A DNA stretch of 64,000 nt from Paeniglutamicibacter cryotolerans (GTDB taxonomy: Bacteria > Actinomycetota > Actinomycetes > Actinomycetales > Micrococcaceae). Below are positions 38,921 through 48,092 of the stretch, in pieces. The notes beneath the pieces were generated by a model, which was not told where the DNA came from, ran no database searches, and saw only the letters and a list, made by a program, of their open reading frames with translations. The stretch is taken from assembly GCF_014190875.1 (NCBI RefSeq), contig NZ_JACHVS010000001.1:2604001-2668000 (forward strand), written 5' to 3'. Numbering within the stretch: the first letter of the stretch is position 1; the number at the start of each line of letters is the position of its first letter. The translations under genes and the position numbers were made by a program.

Positions 38921-39670
38921 GTGACTTCCACCGCTCATACCCGCAGACTGACGGCACTGGGTGCCGAGCCAGTCCGCCTCGCCGCTCTGAATATCGGCGA
39001 GGTACTTTCCGAGCTCAACGGCGACTTCCCGCAGATCACCGCATCGAAGATTCGTTTCCTCGAGGAAAAGGGGCTCATCACCCCGCAGCGGACCTCCGCG
39101 GGATACCGCAAGTACCTGCCAGGGGACGTGGGCAGGTTGCGCTTCATTCTGGGCTTGCAGCGGGACCAGTACCTACCACTGAAGGTCATCAAGGATCACC
39201 TTGATGCAGTGGATCGAGGTGAGGCGCCCGAGCAGCTGCCCGGTGGAGTGGCGTTGGCTCCGCGAGGCGTCACCGATGCGATGGCGCAGAAGATCGCCGG
39301 CCACAGCCGCCCGTTGACCCGGGCGGAGCTGCAGGGGTCAACTGGAGCCAGCGCTGAGCTGATCGCCGACCTGCTCTCCTTCGGTATGATCGCCGAGGAA
39401 AACGACCGTTTCGGTGAACACGCCCAGCGGATTACCGAGGCCAGCGCCAAGCTTGCCGCACACGGTATCGAGCCTCGCCACCTTCGCGCCTTCCGCGCCG
39501 CCGCTGATCGTGAACTCGGGCTGGTGGAACGCGCAGTGGCTCCTTTGAGCGCACGCCGCGACGTCGCGTCCCGAGCCCGCGCGGCCGATACGGCCCGCGA
39601 GATCACCGATGCCTGCATGGCGCTTCACGGCGCACTGGTCAACGGTGCGATCGCCAAGCTCGATCACTAG
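38921..39670 (+). CDS. ftsR: MerR-family regulator FtsR (Rv1828-type)
   Basis: A 249-residue MerR-type protein. The winged helix DNA-binding domain spans about residues 22-100 (LNIGEVLSELNGDFPQITAS, then KIRFLEEKGLITPQRTSAGY), and the C-terminal half is helical without effector Cys residues. In Corynebacterium glutamicum the homologue FtsR activates ftsZ; position directly behind garA supports the assignment. The GTG at 38921 lies 11 bases after garA and lacks a clear ribosome site, so it is probably coupled. Confidence 0.87.
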   Translation: MTSTAHTRRLTALGAEPVRLAALNIGEVLSELNGDFPQITASKIRFLEEKGLITPQRTSAGYRKYLPGDVGRLRFILGLQRDQYLPLKVIKDHLDAVDRGEAPEQLPGGVALAPRGVTDAMAQKIAGHSRPLTRAELQGSTGASAELIADLLSFGMIAEENDRFGEHAQRITEASAKLAAHGIEPRHLRAFRAAADRELGLVERAVAPLSARRDVASRARAADTAREITDACMALHGALVNGAIAKLDH

Positions 39671-39708
39671 CCCGATGCGCCCGGAACGGGCGCGGAAAGG
39701 AATGGATC

Positions 39709-40191
39709 ATGCGTGAACTGGAAATCGTCGGCGTTCGCATTGAACTGCCGTCGAATCAGCCGCTCGTGCTGCTGAAGGAGGTTGACGGACCCCGTCATCT
39801 TCCGATCTGGATCGGCGCCCCGGAAGCCTCCGCTATCGCGATGAGCCAGCAGGGCATTGAGCCGCCGCGACCCATGACGCACGACCTGCTCATCAACGTA
39901 CTGCAGGCCCTGGGCAAACCACTGCTGCGCGCCGAACTTATCTCCGTCGAGGACACCATCTTCAAGGCCAGCCTGGTCTTCGCCGACGGCGTGAGTGTTG
40001 ATGCGCGCGCCTCGGATGCGGTGGCCCTGGTACTGCGGGCCGGTTGCCCGCTGCTCTGCGCCGAGGAAGTGCTTGCCGATGCCGGCGTCCTGGTGGGTAA
40101 CGGCGGGGAATCGGTCGATGGTGAAGAGGAGAGGATCCGCGAGTTCCGCGAATTCCTTGACGACGTCGAGCCCGAGGATTTCGAAACCTGA
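39709..40191 (+). CDS. Bifunctional nuclease family protein (BFN, DUF151)
   Basis: A 160-residue protein with the family pattern RHLPIWIGAPEASAIAMSQQ and RPMTHDLLINVLQALG, followed by VSVDARASDAVALVLRAGCP and an acidic tail. Plant and bacterial members have been reported to have DNase and RNase activity, but the cellular role in actinobacteria is unknown. It lies between two MerR genes, as Rv1829 does. AAAGGA is nine bases before the ATG. Confidence 0.9.
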   Translation: MRELEIVGVRIELPSNQPLVLLKEVDGPRHLPIWIGAPEASAIAMSQQGIEPPRPMTHDLLINVLQALGKPLLRAELISVEDTIFKASLVFADGVSVDARASDAVALVLRAGCPLLCAEEVLADAGVLVGNGGESVDGEEERIREFREFLDDVEPEDFET

Positions 40192-40212
40192 TCCGCTGCG
40201 TCTGCGACACGC

Positions 40213-40264
40213 CCTCAAGTTAAGCTTGAAGGTCTTTGACCTTGCCCCGAAGTGGCCGTACCGT
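40213..40264 (+). promoter_or_regulatory. Promoter with two dyads before the MerR gene
   Basis: A -35 TTGACC (40236-40241), 17-bp spacer and -10 TACCGT (40259-40264) form a sigma-A promoter. The dyad CAAGTTAAGCTTG (40216-40228), of the kind bound by MerR proteins, lies immediately upstream. The dyad AAGGTCTTTGACCTT (40229-40243) overlaps the -35. Autoregulation by one of the neighbouring MerR proteins is a natural guess. Confidence 0.55.
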
Positions 40265-40372
40265 CGAAACATAGGTTTCCCACTGTGCGCGGGATACTGA
40301 CCGGCACCCTTTCCCGCCGGGCGGCCCCTCGTTACACTTCCCTTTGGGGAGGCTTCAAGCAAGGAGATTCAC

Positions 40373-40957
40373 ATGAATCCCATAGGTGATCAATCCCGGT
40401 CGGTTCCGGTCCGCACCGGAACAAAGAGCGGCAACACCCAGGGACTGCTCTTCACCGAGGATCTGCCGGTCCTTGACGAGGATGCGGGCTACCGCGGTCC
40501 GATCGTCTGCAAGGCGGCTGGAATCACCTACCGCCAGCTCGACTACTGGGCACGTACCGGACTCGTGGAGCCGGCCGTGCGCGGAGCCAAGGGCTCCGGA
40601 TCGCAGCGCCTTTATGGCTTCCGTGACATCCTGGTGCTCAAGGTCGTCAAGCGGCTGTTGGATACGGGAGTCTCGCTGCAGCAGATCCGCACCGCCGTCA
40701 GCCACCTGCGTGAGCATGGTGTTGAGGATCTGGCCCAGATCACCCTGATGAGCGACGGGGCGTCGGTCTACGAGTGCACCTCGGCCGATGAGGTCATCGA
40801 CCTGGTCCAGGGTGGACAGGGAGTATTCGGCATTGCTGTGGGCAGGGTGTGGCGCGAGGTCGAGGGAAGCCTCTCGCAGCTGCCCAGCGAGCACGCCGAG
40901 ACGTTCCCCGAGGACGAGCTGGCCATGCGCCGGGCCGCCAAGAAGAACGCCAGCTGA
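40373..40957 (+). CDS. MerR-family regulator (Rv1830-type)
   Basis: A 194-residue protein. After a variable N-terminus comes GLLFTEDLPVLDEDAGYRGP, then the MerR winged helix (KAAGITYRQLDYWARTGLVE, SGSQRLYGFRDILVLKVVKR, residues of about 45-115) and a short helical C-terminus. No metal or redox Cys is present in the C-terminal part. Rv1830 is known to affect cell division timing in mycobacteria. AAGGAG lies six bases before the ATG. It has its own promoter with two dyads, 181 bases behind the nuclease gene. Confidence 0.88.
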   Translation: MNPIGDQSRSVPVRTGTKSGNTQGLLFTEDLPVLDEDAGYRGPIVCKAAGITYRQLDYWARTGLVEPAVRGAKGSGSQRLYGFRDILVLKVVKRLLDTGVSLQQIRTAVSHLREHGVEDLAQITLMSDGASVYECTSADEVIDLVQGGQGVFGIAVGRVWREVEGSLSQLPSEHAETFPEDELAMRRAAKKNAS

Positions 40958-40989
40958 TACCGAACGGCAACCTTAGGGCATCGAAAACC

Positions 40990-41022
40990 CCGGCAAACCG
41001 AACCGGTTTGCCGGTGATTTTT
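40990..41022 (+). terminator. Intrinsic terminator after the MerR gene
   Basis: A 10-bp stem (CCGGCAAACC, 40990-40999, with 41005-41014), a 5-base loop and a following ATTTTT tract. Confidence 0.82.
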
Positions 41023-41026
41023 CGTT

Positions 41027-41072
41027 GCCCACCCATGAACAGATGAGCCCTGCTATCAATTCATGGGTGGGC
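41027..41072. repeat. Second perfect inverted repeat, 13 bp
   Basis: GCCCACCCATGAA (41027-41039) and its exact complement (41060-41072) enclose 20 bases. It may be the terminator of the minus-strand parA-like gene arriving from the right, although it lies 240 bases beyond that stop. Between 41073 and 41312 I see no gene. Confidence 0.6.
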
Positions 41073-41312
41073 GGAAGGCCGAAGTTCATGGCATGCGGCT
41101 TCCCGTCCGAGGCACAGGTGAAATGCTCGGAATCCGTGGGAAAAGTCAGGAAATTTCTGGCTGGCGTTTCCAGCCTTGCCCAGTGGATGACTGTTGGAGC
41201 CTGAGCCGGTGCCATTGACCCGCGTGAGGGCTGGTCCCGCAACGAGAGTGCCGAAGCCGCTGGAGCGTCGGTGGGCAATAACGGAACGCCGACGAGCAGC
41301 TGCCGTGGAAGA

Positions 41313-42152
41313 TCAGTCGCGGGCCGGTCGGCTGCGCTTGGAACCGGTATCGACTAGGTTCGCCAGCAGGTCATCGAAGTGCCCCGCCGTGGTTCGGGCA
41401 CCTTTGCCAGGCCACTGGTGCACCGAGTAGGCGGCACCTTGGATCTGCTGCCATTCGGACATTTCCGGCAGCTCGGGCTTAAGCAGTGCCGAACCGAACA
41501 TGGTGCGCATTTCGTTCAGCCGGTAGGTGTGCTCGGCGGAATCCTTGCGGACGCGGTTTGCCACGACGTCGACTGCGCCGAGGTCGGGTGCGAACTCCTT
41601 GCGGAACAGTTCCAGCGCGCGTTGGGTGCGCTCGGTACCGGCGACGGAGAAGAGGCTGGGTTCCGCTACGAGCAGGACCCGGTTGCTGGCGGTCCAGGCA
41701 ATGCGGGTCAGGCCGTTGAGGGAAGGCGGGCAATCGATGAGCACCAGGGCGTAGCCCGAGGTGCGGGCCAGCAGCTGGGACAGGCGACGCAGGTCGCGTG
41801 CGCGGAGGTCGGGGCGGTCGTAGATACCCGAATAGGCTCCTCCGACTGCCACGTCGAGGACCGGAACGCGAGTCAGCGAGGCCTTGTCGGCGGCCTTCGA
41901 CTGCCAGGCGCTTGGCGCGATGTTTGCGGCGATATCGCCCCGACGGCCCTTCTTGAGGAGGTGGCCGATGGTTTCGCGAGAGTCTGCGCTGACGCCCAGT
42001 CCGGTACTGGCATCCGCGTGCGGATCCAGATCGATCACCAGGGTGGGTATGCCTGCGGCCAACGCGGCCGATGCGAGCCCCAAGGTGACTGAGGTCTTAC
42101 CCACGCCACCCTTCAAGCTGCTGATGCTCACTACCTGCACGGAACGGACCAC
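41313..42152 (-). CDS. Orphan ParA-family ATPase
   Basis: A 279-residue MinD/ParA-type ATPase with SISSLKGGVGKTSVTLGLAS (deviant Walker A with signature Lys), LVIDLDPHADASTGLGV and VLIDCPPSLNGLTRIAW. The C-terminal part has many basic residues, typical for nonspecific DNA binding. It has no parB neighbour. It resembles orphan ParA-like proteins of actinobacteria such as PldP of Corynebacterium, a comparison by type only. The start is GTG 42152 (AAAGGAC directly adjacent) or, more likely for spacing, the GTG four codons later. A -10-like TATGAT lies at 42208-42203. Confidence 0.85.
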   Translation of the reverse strand: MVRSVQVVSISSLKGGVGKTSVTLGLASAALAAGIPTLVIDLDPHADASTGLGVSADSRETIGHLLKKGRRGDIAANIAPSAWQSKAADKASLTRVPVLDVAVGGAYSGIYDRPDLRARDLRRLSQLLARTSGYALVLIDCPPSLNGLTRIAWTASNRVLLVAEPSLFSVAGTERTQRALELFRKEFAPDLGAVDVVANRVRKDSAEHTYRLNEMRTMFGSALLKPELPEMSEWQQIQGAAYSVHQWPGKGARTTAGHFDDLLANLVDTGSKRSRPARD

Positions 42153-42274
42153 GTCCTTTTCTGCTTCACTAACCTCATCGACCCTCGAATGGTTCCCCTC
42201 ATATCATAATCGGGTGGCCAGCCGTTCGCTGACACTTGCCCCCGGGATGGCGTTTCCCTATCGGGTCGAAGTGT

Positions 42275-42303
42275 TTCTTCGACTCAATGAAAGATTTTAG
42301 ACT
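42275..42303 (+). promoter_or_regulatory. Candidate pyc promoter
   Basis: TTCTTC (42275-42280), a 17-bp spacer and TAGACT (42298-42303) lie about 120 bases before pyc. The -35 match is weak. TAGGGT at 42320 is a second candidate -10. Confidence 0.35.
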
Positions 42304-42421
42304 GTGTGCCACGCCACGGTAGGGTTCATTTTGGGTCGCCGACATGGCCGTGCGCCCGGCGGACGCGGATCATGCCTATGAAGCCCGCGACGTCTCATCT
42401 TCATGAATTCGCAGGAGTCCC

Positions 42422-45400
42422 ATGTTTTCGAAGATCCTGGTAGCCAACCGCGGTGAAATTGCCATTCGAGCCTTCCGTGCCGGCTATGAGCTGGGCGCAA
42501 AGACCGTGGCAGTCTATCCGTACGAAGACCGCAATTCGATCCACCGGCAAAAGGCCGACGAGGCCTACCGCATCGGTGAAGAGGGCCATCCCGTCCGCGC
42601 CTATTTGGATGTCGCGGAGGTGGTCCGGGTCGCCAAGGAATCCGGAGCCGATGCCATCTATCCCGGGTACGGATTCCTCTCAGAGAACCCCGACCTGGCC
42701 CAGGCTGCGGCCGATGCGGGCATCAAATTCATCGGCCCGCCGGCCTCAGTGCTCGAACTCACCGGCAACAAGGTCCAGGCGCTGAAGGCAGCACGGGCCG
42801 CCGGCATCCCGGTGCTGAACTCCTCCGAGCCCAGCGATGACGTCGAGTACCTGACCTCGGCTGCGGAGAAGATCGGCTTCCCGGTCTTCGTCAAGGCCGT
42901 GGCCGGCGGCGGCGGACGCGGCATGCGCCGGGTCGACACCCGTGAGATGCTCGCCGAATCCCTCGCAGCTGCCATGCGCGAGGCCGGAAGCGCGTTCGGG
43001 GACCCGACGGTCTTCCTGGAACAGGCAGTGCTCCGCCCGCGCCACATCGAGGTCCAGATCCTCGCCGATGAGCACGGAAACGTGGTCCACCTCTTCGAGC
43101 GCGACTGCTCGCTTCAGCGCCGCCATCAGAAGGTCATCGAGATCGCTCCGGCGCAGAACCTGGACGAGGGCATCCGCCAGGCCCTGTATGCCGACGCCGT
43201 GAAGTTTGCCAAGGCGATGAAATACCAGAATGCGGGCACCGTTGAATTCCTCGTCGACACGGTGGGGGAGCGCGCCGGACAACACGTGTTCATTGAGATG
43301 AACCCGCGCATCCAGGTCGAGCACACCGTCACCGAGGAAATCACCGACGTCGACCTGGTGCAAGCGCAGATGCGCATCGCGGCCGGTGCGAGTCTCGAGG
43401 ACCTGGGTATCCGCCAGGACGAACTGAAGATCCGTGGCGTGGCACTGCAGTCGCGCATCACTACCGAGGATCCTGCGAACGGCTTCCGCCCGGATGTGGG
43501 AACCATCAATGTGTACCGCTCCGCCGGTGGTTCGGGCGTGCGCCTGGACGGTGGCACCATTTACACCGGCGCGGAGGTCTCACCGCACTTCGACTCGATG
43601 CTGGTCAAGCTGACCTGCCGTGGACGCGACTACCCCACGGCCGTGGCACGCGCCCGCCGGGCGCTGGCCGAATTCCGCGTCCGCGGCGTCACCACAAATA
43701 TCCCGTTCCTGATGAACGTGCTAGCCGACCCGCAATTCATTGCCGGAAACGTGGCTACCGACTTCATCGATTCGCGACCGGACCTGCTCGAGGGAAACAA
43801 GTCCCAGGACCGCGGCACCAAGGCGCTCTCCTTCCTGGCCGACGTCACGGTGAACCGGCCCAACGGGCCGCGCATCGAGGGCATCGACCCGCGTCGAAAG
43901 CTTCCGGCCTTCCCGGGGGACAAGCTGTCCGAACCGGACCGCAGCCCCTTTGACGGTCCTTCCCAGCAGGAACCGGCGCCGGGTTGGCGCCAGCGACTGC
44001 TGGAGCTGGGCCCGGAAGGATTCGCCAAGGCGCTGCGCAACGAAACCGCAGTAGCGGTCACGGACACCACCTTCCGTGACGCACACCAGTCACTGCTGGC
44101 CACCCGCGTGCGCACCCGCGACCTGATCGCGGCGGCACCAGCCTACGCGCACATCATGCCGCAGCTGTTCTCGATGGAGGTCTGGGGCGGGGCAACCTAC
44201 GACGTATCGCTGCGCTTCCTGGGCGAGGACCCGTGGAAGCGCCTCGATCTGCTGCGTGCCGAACTGCCGAACATCCCGCTGCAGATGCTGCTGCGCGGCC
44301 GCAACACGGTCGGCTACACACCGTACCCGACCGAGGTCACTGACGCCTTCGTGAAGGAGGCGGCGGCCAGCGGCATCGACATCTTCCGTATCTTCGACGC
44401 GCTGAACGACGTCTCGCAGATGGCCCCGGCGATCAAGGCGGTCCGGGAGACCGGTACCGCGGTGGCCGAGGTGGCGCTGTGCTACACCGGCAACCTGCTG
44501 GATCCGAACGAGGACCTGTACACGCTTGACTACTACCTGAACCTCGCACAGCAGATCGTCGACGCCGGGGCGCACATCCTGGCGATCAAGGACATGGCCG
44601 GGTTGCTGCGTCCGGCGGCCGCCGCGAAGCTGGTCCGTGCCCTGCGTGAGCGTTTCGATTTGCCGGTCCACCTGCACACGCACGACACGGCCGGCGGACA
44701 GCTGGCCACGCTCATGGCGGCGATCGACGCCGGGGTGGACGCGGTGGACGTCGCCGCGGCATCGATGGCCGGAACCACGTCCCAGCCCTCGTCCTCGGCA
44801 CTGATTGCGGCACTGGAGAACACCGAGCGTGATACCGGTATCTCGCTGGAGGCTGCGGCATCGCTTGAGCCGTACTGGGAATCGGTGCGGGCCATGTACG
44901 CCCCGTTTGAATCGGGGCTGACCGCCCCGACAGGTCGGGTCTACCGGCACGAGATCCCCGGCGGGCAGCTCTCGAACCTGCGCCAGCAGGCCATCGCGCT
45001 GGGTCTGGGCGAGCGCTTCGAAGCCATCGAGGACATGTACACGGCGGCGAACAAGATCCTGGGCCGCTTGGTCAAGGTCACGCCCTCATCCAAGGTGGTC
45101 GGCGACCTGGCCCTGCAGCTGGTCGGCATGAATGTGGACCCGGCCGAGTTCGAGAAGGACCCGGCGTCCTTCGACATCCCGGACTCGGTGATCCAGTTCC
45201 TCTCCGGAGAGCTCGGCGATCCCCCAGGAGGCTGGCCGGAGCCGTTCCGGTCCAAGGCGCTCGAGGGCCGCGTCGTACGCCCGGGTGCGGAGGTGCTAGA
45301 GCCGGCTGACTCGGCCGCGCTGGCAGCCGATTCGGCGACGCGTCGGGCGACACTGAACCGGTTGCTCTTTGCCGGTCCGACCCGCGACTTCGAGGCAACG

Positions 45401-45871
45401 GTCGCCAGCTACGGCGACGTGTCCCCGTTGCATACCCGCGATTACCTCTATGGGTTGGTCAAGGGCAAGGAGCACGTGATCTCCCTGGGCAAGGGCGTGC
45501 GCCTCCTGGTCACCCTGCAGGCCGTTTCCGAGCCCGATGAAAAGGGCCTTCGTGCCGTGTTGTGCACGCTCAACGGGCAGATGCGCCAGCTGATGATCCG
45601 GGACAAGAACGTCCAGTCGACGGTCAAGGCGGCGGAGAAGGCCGACCCGGGAACCGCTGGCCATGTGGCTGCGCCGTTTGCCGGTGCCGTCTCGCCGACG
45701 GTCCAGGTCGGCGACGTGGTCCAGGTCGGCGACACGGTGGCGACGATAGAGGCGATGAAGATGGAAGCCGGAATCACCACCACCGTCGCCGGAACGGTCT
45801 CCCGGCTGGCCATTGCCGGCACCACCCCGGTGCAGGGCGGAGACCTGCTGATCGTCATCGACGAGGGCTAG
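42422..45871 (+). CDS. pyc: Pyruvate carboxylase
   Basis: Carboxylates pyruvate to oxaloacetate to refill the TCA cycle. The 1149-residue single chain has all three parts. The biotin carboxylase domain (IYPGYGFLSENPDLAQAAAD, KAVAGGGGRGMRRV, FIEMNPRIQVEHTVTEE) is first. The carboxyltransferase domain starts near residue 545 (TDTTFRDAHQSLLATRVRTR, HTHDTAGGQLATLMAAIDAG). The biotinyl domain carries the acceptor Lys1113 in EAMKMEAG. Length and order are those of the alpha4-type enzyme. GGAG lies six bases before the ATG. The oxaloacetate it makes is also the cosubstrate of PrpC encoded 20 kb away. Confidence 0.96.
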   Translation: MFSKILVANRGEIAIRAFRAGYELGAKTVAVYPYEDRNSIHRQKADEAYRIGEEGHPVRAYLDVAEVVRVAKESGADAIYPGYGFLSENPDLAQAAADAGIKFIGPPASVLELTGNKVQALKAARAAGIPVLNSSEPSDDVEYLTSAAEKIGFPVFVKAVAGGGGRGMRRVDTREMLAESLAAAMREAGSAFGDPTVFLEQAVLRPRHIEVQILADEHGNVVHLFERDCSLQRRHQKVIEIAPAQNLDEGIRQALYADAVKFAKAMKYQNAGTVEFLVDTVGERAGQHVFIEMNPRIQVEHTVTEEITDVDLVQAQMRIAAGASLEDLGIRQDELKIRGVALQSRITTEDPANGFRPDVGTINVYRSAGGSGVRLDGGTIYTGAEVSPHFDSMLVKLTCRGRDYPTAVARARRALAEFRVRGVTTNIPFLMNVLADPQFIAGNVATDFIDSRPDLLEGNKSQDRGTKALSFLADVTVNRPNGPRIEGIDPRRKLPAFPGDKLSEPDRSPFDGPSQQEPAPGWRQRLLELGPEGFAKALRNETAVAVTDTTFRDAHQSLLATRVRTRDLIAAAPAYAHIMPQLFSMEVWGGATYDVSLRFLGEDPWKRLDLLRAELPNIPLQMLLRGRNTVGYTPYPTEVTDAFVKEAAASGIDIFRIFDALNDVSQMAPAIKAVRETGTAVAEVALCYTGNLLDPNEDLYTLDYYLNLAQQIVDAGAHILAIKDMAGLLRPAAAAKLVRALRERFDLPVHLHTHDTAGGQLATLMAAIDAGVDAVDVAAASMAGTTSQPSSSALIAALENTERDTGISLEAAASLEPYWESVRAMYAPFESGLTAPTGRVYRHEIPGGQLSNLRQQAIALGLGERFEAIEDMYTAANKILGRLVKVTPSSKVVGDLALQLVGMNVDPAEFEKDPASFDIPDSVIQFLSGELGDPPGGWPEPFRSKALEGRVVRPGAEVLEPADSAALAADSATRRATLNRLLFAGPTRDFEATVASYGDVSPLHTRDYLYGLVKGKEHVISLGKGVRLLVTLQAVSEPDEKGLRAVLCTLNGQMRQLMIRDKNVQSTVKAAEKADPGTAGHVAAPFAGAVSPTVQVGDVVQVGDTVATIEAMKMEAGITTTVAGTVSRLAIAGTTPVQGGDLLIVIDEG

Positions 45872-45970
45872 TAATCGGCTGACAGCGAAGCGGGGGCGGG
45901 TGCCATATGGGGCCCGTCCCCCATCGTGTTAGGGTGCGGATGGACGACAGGACGCTGACGTCTTTTTTGA

Positions 45971-46657
45971 GTGAGGAAAGAATTGCGATCATTAGGTCCG
46001 ACATGGCGTGGAATCAGATCCCGCCTGCGGAGGAACAACCCGGCCAAGACGGTGACCCCGGCAGCCGAGCCGGAAGCGCCCGCGCAGCCCGAGACGGCCT
46101 CCGAGCGGCCCGAAGCGCAGGCTGCTTCCCCGGTGGCGGAACGCCCGCGGGCCGAGGTGCGCGCCGCCGGCTCGCCGGGCACCACCGTCACCCGGGTCAT
46201 TGCCGTGGTCTCCACCCGTCCCGGAAACGGGACGAGCACCGTCAGCTCATTGCTGGCGCGGCGCTATGACCCGGTGAACACGATCATCAACGAGGCGGGC
46301 CCCGGACTCACCCGGGCTGCCTTCACCGGAGCGTTGCAGGTCGCCGACGCCATCGTCCTGGTGACCTCGCCGGATCCCACCGAAACGCAGGCACTGAACG
46401 AGTCGCTGCAATGGTTGCGGGCCAACGGCCGTGGCCACCTAGTCGAACGCTGCGTCTTCGTGGTGAACCTCGGCGCCTCCGACGCAGCTCCCGGCCCGCT
46501 GGTGCTGCCGGCAGACCTGGACCGCCCGGTCATCGTGCTGCCGGTGGATCCGGCCCTTGGGCAGCTCGGCAGCGCCTCGCGCCAGCCGCGCCGCGCGACC
46601 CGCTCCGCCATCAACCAGCTCGGCAACGAGCTCAGCAACAGCATCCAGGAGAAATGA
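45971..46657 (+). CDS. Degenerate MinD/ParA-like protein, unknown function
   Basis: A 228-residue protein: a basic N-terminus, an Ala/Pro/Glu-rich linker (residues of about 25-70), and a ParA-like fold. The P-loop position reads VVSTRPGNGTSTVSSLLARR, where the conserved GKT is GTS and the signature Lys is Arg, so ATP binding is probably altered or lost. Later strands (ADAIVLVTSPDPTETQALNE, CVFVVNLG) keep the ParA pattern. Similar degenerate MinD-like proteins occur in actinobacteria near type VII secretion genes (EspI-like), which I mention only as resemblance. The start may be GTG 45971 or TTG 45983. A -10-like TAGGGT lies at 45930. The gene ends one base before the mtr start, so the two are cotranscribed. 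Confidence 0.65.
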   Translation: MRKELRSLGPTWRGIRSRLRRNNPAKTVTPAAEPEAPAQPETASERPEAQAASPVAERPRAEVRAAGSPGTTVTRVIAVVSTRPGNGTSTVSSLLARRYDPVNTIINEAGPGLTRAAFTGALQVADAIVLVTSPDPTETQALNESLQWLRANGRGHLVERCVFVVNLGASDAAPGPLVLPADLDRPVIVLPVDPALGQLGSASRQPRRATRSAINQLGNELSNSIQEK

Positions 46658-46658
46658 C

Positions 46659-48077
46659 GTGACGCATTACGATTTGGCCATCATCGGTTCGGGCTCCGGG
46701 AACTCGGTGATCACCGGGTACTGGGACGATAAGAAGGTTGCCTTGATCGATGGCGGCATCTTTGGCGGGACCTGCCTGAACGTTGGTTGCATCCCCACCA
46801 AGATGTACGTCTACCCGGCGCAGCTCGCCGCCTCCGCGGCCGAGGCGAAGAAGCTCGGCGTGGACTTGGAGTTCAAGGGTGCAGACTGGGTCGGGATCCG
46901 CGACAGGATCTTCGGTCGCATCGATGCCATCTCCGAGGGCGGGCGCCGCTACCGCGACCTCGAGCTGGAGAACGTTGACCTGTACTCCGAATACGCGACT
47001 TTCACCGGCGAGAAGGAACTCACCATGGCGTCCGGAGCCGTCATCACGGCGGACAACATCGTAGTGGCCAGCGGGTCGCGCGCCGTGTTGCCCCAGGTGC
47101 GCGGGATCGACCTGCCCGGTGTGCACACCTCCGACACGATCATGCGCCTGGACGAGCTGCCCGAACGCATCGTGATAGTCGGTGGCGGTTACATCGCCTC
47201 CGAATTCGCTGCGGTGTTCTCCGGGCTGGGTTCGAGCGTCACCCAGGTGAACCGCTCCGGCGCGTTGATGCGCCACCAGGACGCCGACATTTCCACCGCG
47301 TTCACGAAGGCCGCCGCGGCGCGCTGGAACGTCGAACTCAACTCCCATTTGACCGGGATCCGGACAGCCGACCGCGGCCTGGTCGTGGAGTTCGAAGGAA
47401 CCGACGGGAAAAAGCTGGAGCTGGTGGCCGACGTGGTGCTGGTGGCCGCGGGCCGGGTCCCGAACACCGATACCCTCGGCGTTGCGGGGATCGGGCTGGA
47501 CCAGCGCGAGGATGGAACGCTGCTGGTCGATGAATACCAGCGCCTGCTGCGCGGCGGCGAGCCGGTTCCGGGTATGTTCGCGATGGGTGATGTGGCAAAC
47601 CTGGAGCAGCTCAAGCACGTGGCGAACCGCGAGACCCGCGTGGTCGTCCACAACCTGGAAAATCCTTCGGACCTGCGTCCCATGGACCGCCGCGCGGTGG
47701 CTGCCGCAGTCTTCACCAACCCGCAGATCGCCACCGTCGGGCTCTCCGAGGCCGAGGCCCGGTTCGCGCACCCGGAACGCGAGCTGGCAGTGGCGATCCA
47801 GGAGTACGGTTCCACCGCCTACGGCTGGGCCATGGATGACACGGAAGGCTTCGTGAAGATCGTTGCGGACAAGCACACCGGTGAGATCCTGGGCGGGCAC
47901 ATCATGGGCCACGAGGCGTCGCTGCTCATCCAGCCGCTGATCCAGGCCATGGTCAACGGGACCACGGTGGCCCAGCTGGCCCGCGGCCCGTACTGGATCC
48001 ACCCGGCGCTCACCGAGGTCGTGGAGAACGCGCTCTTGTCCCTGGGCGTCGATCCCCAAGCAGGCGACCCGCTGTAA
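46659..48077 (+). CDS. mtr: Mycothione reductase
   Basis: A 472-residue flavin disulfide reductase that reduces mycothione to mycothiol, the main thiol of actinobacteria. It has DLAIIGSGSGNSVI (FAD binding), the redox disulfide in GGTCLNVGCIPTKMYVYP, a second nucleotide motif IVIVGGGYIASEFAAVFSGL, and the C-terminal dimer motif HPALTEVVENAL. The combination GWAMDDTEGFVKIVA and HPALTEVVENALL distinguishes it from lipoamide dehydrogenase. GTG 46659 was chosen because AGGAG lies seven bases upstream and the product begins THYDLAIIG. Confidence 0.92.
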   Translation: MTHYDLAIIGSGSGNSVITGYWDDKKVALIDGGIFGGTCLNVGCIPTKMYVYPAQLAASAAEAKKLGVDLEFKGADWVGIRDRIFGRIDAISEGGRRYRDLELENVDLYSEYATFTGEKELTMASGAVITADNIVVASGSRAVLPQVRGIDLPGVHTSDTIMRLDELPERIVIVGGGYIASEFAAVFSGLGSSVTQVNRSGALMRHQDADISTAFTKAAAARWNVELNSHLTGIRTADRGLVVEFEGTDGKKLELVADVVLVAAGRVPNTDTLGVAGIGLDQREDGTLLVDEYQRLLRGGEPVPGMFAMGDVANLEQLKHVANRETRVVVHNLENPSDLRPMDRRAVAAAVFTNPQIATVGLSEAEARFAHPERELAVAIQEYGSTAYGWAMDDTEGFVKIVADKHTGEILGGHIMGHEASLLIQPLIQAMVNGTTVAQLARGPYWIHPALTEVVENALLSLGVDPQAGDPL

Positions 48078-48092
48078 GCGGGAACCGGCCAT

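Noticed and set aside
40973..41278. Minus-strand frame of 101 codons behind the MerR gene
   Set aside because: It spans both hairpins and has no ribosome site or recognisable protein.
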